NCBI GenBank assembly: GCA_947165745.1
Contig: CAMVBO010000013.1
Coordinates: 1 to 14,811, forward strand
DNA from: an uncultured Clostridia bacterium
GTDB lineage: Bacteria > Bacillota_A > Clostridia > Christensenellales > Aristaeellaceae
Direction of reading: 5' to 3'
Length of the DNA: 14,811 nt
Shown here: positions 13,887 through 14,811 of the stretch, piece by piece
Layout of the letters: each line of letters starts with the position of its first letter
Numbering within the stretch: position 1 is the first letter of the stretch
Notes under the pieces: model-generated
Seen by the model: only the letters and a program-made list of their open reading frames with translations
Database searches by the model: none
What the model was told of the DNA's origin: nothing
Translations under genes and position numbers: made by a program

Positions 13887-13922
13887 TGGAGTGTGTTTCT
13901 ATAATCCCCGAAGCGCGGTTTC
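13887..13922 (-). mobile_element. Lone end of a MITE-like element
   Basis: GAGTGTGTTTCTATAATCCC (from 13889) and the following CGAAGCGC match the reverse complement of the right end of the nested copy (5144-5171), including the sub-terminal CCCCGAAGCGC block, with a few changes. Similarity fades before 13930. The other end is missing. It sits in the space between two converging genes. Confidence 0.65.
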
Positions 13923-13931
13923 GGTTCTACG

Positions 13932-14423
13932 TCAGAACAACATGTTCAGTCCGGCTACCGCCAGCCCTGCGATGGGACAGGCGATCAGCGTCCACAACAG
14001 TCCGTGCTCCGGAATAGCCAGGGTTTTCAGCCACTCCCAACGTTCCCAGGCCTTGCAGTGCTCCGCGCCTTTGATGAAGGGTTTGGCTTTGGGCGGCAGC
14101 CAGCAGTCGAGGATGATAAAATCGGACAGGCTTACCATGGTCATCTCCACATAGCCCGCCCAAAACAGGTTCCAGAAGCCGGTCATACCCGCAAAATGCG
14201 CGCTGACCGCCCAATAGACAAACAGCACCAGATACAGTGGATACAGAATCAGCTTCATGGTGCGGACATCCTTCTTCTTCACAAAAGGAGCCGCCACCTG
14301 CCTGATTTCCTTCGGGAACATCGTGCTGTAGGCCTGCGGTACCAGCAGGAAGCCAAGCCCGGCCACCGCGTTGAACAGCATGGACATGGACAGTCCGTCC
14401 AGGATGATTCTCGGCCAATTCAT
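13932..14423 (-). CDS. Membrane protein of unknown function, 163 aa
   Basis: Four hydrophobic segments are visible at about residues 9-30, 57-78, 84-107 and 141-161. Between the first two lies a basic loop (PKEIRQVAAPFVKKKDVRT) that is probably cytoplasmic by the positive-inside rule. Trp and aromatic residues are frequent around 82-136 (FWNLFWAGYVEM, WERWEW). I recognise no family for certain. The start is well supported: AGGAGG (14437-14432) lies 8 bases before the ATG at 14423. A frame that begins further upstream at 14520 is in a different register and is not favoured. A weak promoter-like pair, TTGGTA and TATGAA with 17 bases between, lies about 100 bases upstream. The upstream region is bounded by the MITE at 14570. 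Confidence 0.82.
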   Translation of the reverse strand: MNWPRIILDGLSMSMLFNAVAGLGFLLVPQAYSTMFPKEIRQVAAPFVKKKDVRTMKLILYPLYLVLFVYWAVSAHFAGMTGFWNLFWAGYVEMTMVSLSDFIILDCWLPPKAKPFIKGAEHCKAWERWEWLKTLAIPEHGLLWTLIACPIAGLAVAGLNMLF

Positions 14424-14569
14424 TTTGATTTCCTCCTATAGTTAATCTCATCGTGACAGGCGTTCCCACCCGACAGGTCCGAATGCCGGATGAATGTCGC
14501 GTGGCGGCACAGGCTTTCATACGAGGTCGTGTCCGTCATACCAAAAACCTTGCGCAGACCGCGGCGCCT
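14424..14569. other. Upstream region of the membrane protein gene
   Basis: This 146-base gap holds the strong AGGAGG site at 14432-14437 and a weak minus-strand promoter candidate, but no gene I can support. The minus-strand frame from 14520 codes for MKACAATRHSSG and then runs out of register into the real gene. Confidence 0.4.
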
Positions 14570-14798
14570 TAGAGTGTGTTTCTAAATTCCACAAGATGCA
14601 TTTTCGGCGCCTTGAACTGCATTTCTGCGTTGGTTTCCCTTGACTTGCATCCACGGGCCTGCCGGCCCCATCTCGCTGAAAACAGTCCGCTGGACTGTTT
14701 TCCGGGCGCTCGATGCCACTAAGCCTGCGGAAAACCGCCTTGAAATGCAGCCCAATCCACTCGAAACTGCACATGTCTCATTTTAGAAACACACTCTA
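14570..14798 (-). mobile_element. Complete MITE-like element, inverted copy
   Basis: It is bounded by TA at 14570-14571 and 14797-14798, with terminal repeats GAGTGTGTTTCTAAA and TTTTAGAAACACACTC. Read in reverse it aligns along its length with the outer copy at 4823-5213. A block of about 75 bases around the central hairpins (14644-14719) is identical between the two. The 11-bp stem is at 14678-14702. At 229 bases and with no insertion in it, it is the best model of the intact element. Confidence 0.85.
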
Positions 14799-14811
14799 GG
14801 TAGCTACTGAT

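Overview
The window reads as a chromosomal segment of a GC-rich anaerobic member of the Bacillota, most likely a gut- or rumen-type Clostridia. The grounds are: strong AGGAGG-type ribosome binding sites, promoters of the TTGACA-17-TATAAT class, a thiol and iron-sulfur rich gene set, an ECF-type vitamin transporter component, and a NAD(P)-linked formate dehydrogenase of anaerobic type. No rRNA, tRNA, CRISPR array or phage gene was seen. The organism assignment is inference.

Left part (1-4822). At the extreme left a good minus-strand promoter (26-54) with an abutting palindrome faces out of the window. Next to it is a possible decayed minus-strand reading frame (51-350) and a strong hairpin (355-389) just past the stop of a secreted 477-residue protein of unknown function (405-1838, minus). 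Further minus-strand genes are a short glutaredoxin-like protein (2144-2455) and a Gfo/Idh/MocA-type oxidoreductase (2637-3662). Divergent from these, a near-consensus promoter (3691-3719) drives a VOC/glyoxalase-fold protein (3840-4265) followed by the broken 5' end of an ABC exporter gene (4273-4822). That gene has a frameshift and is cut off by a mobile element that supplies its stop codon.

Mobile elements. A family of small non-coding elements with 15-16 bp terminal inverted repeats and TA at each edge is present: a complete copy at 4823-5213 that carries a second, shorter copy inserted inside it (5008-5171), an inverted complete copy at 14570-14798, and a lone end at 13887-13922. They look like MITEs moved by a TA-targeting (IS630/Tc1-mariner-like) transposase; no transposase gene is in the window.

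Centre (5277-12730). A strong promoter (5277-5305) starts a tight seven-gene plus-strand operon for formate metabolism and its molybdenum/tungsten cofactor: a THEP1-like P-loop NTPase; an FdhD-like protein that lacks the usual Cys-x-x-Cys; an ECF transporter S component; a membrane-anchored small protein with a molybdopterin-oxidoreductase-like fold; a 615-residue FAD/NAD(P) iron-sulfur protein (NuoF-type cluster domain joined to a GltD-like flavoprotein); a 903-residue cysteine-type formate dehydrogenase catalytic subunit; and MobA. ATGA or longer overlaps join most of the genes. The likely logic is: MobA (perhaps with the NTPase) finishes the dinucleotide cofactor, FdhD-like protein prepares it for the enzyme, the catalytic subunit interconverts formate and CO2, and the flavoprotein passes electrons to or from NAD(P)(H). 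The S component and the anchored protein are the least explained members.

Right part (12731-14811). A secreted purine nucleoside permease (NUP)-family protein (12835-13869, plus) converges on a four-helix membrane protein of unknown function (13932-14423, minus), whose upstream region is bounded by the inverted MITE copy.
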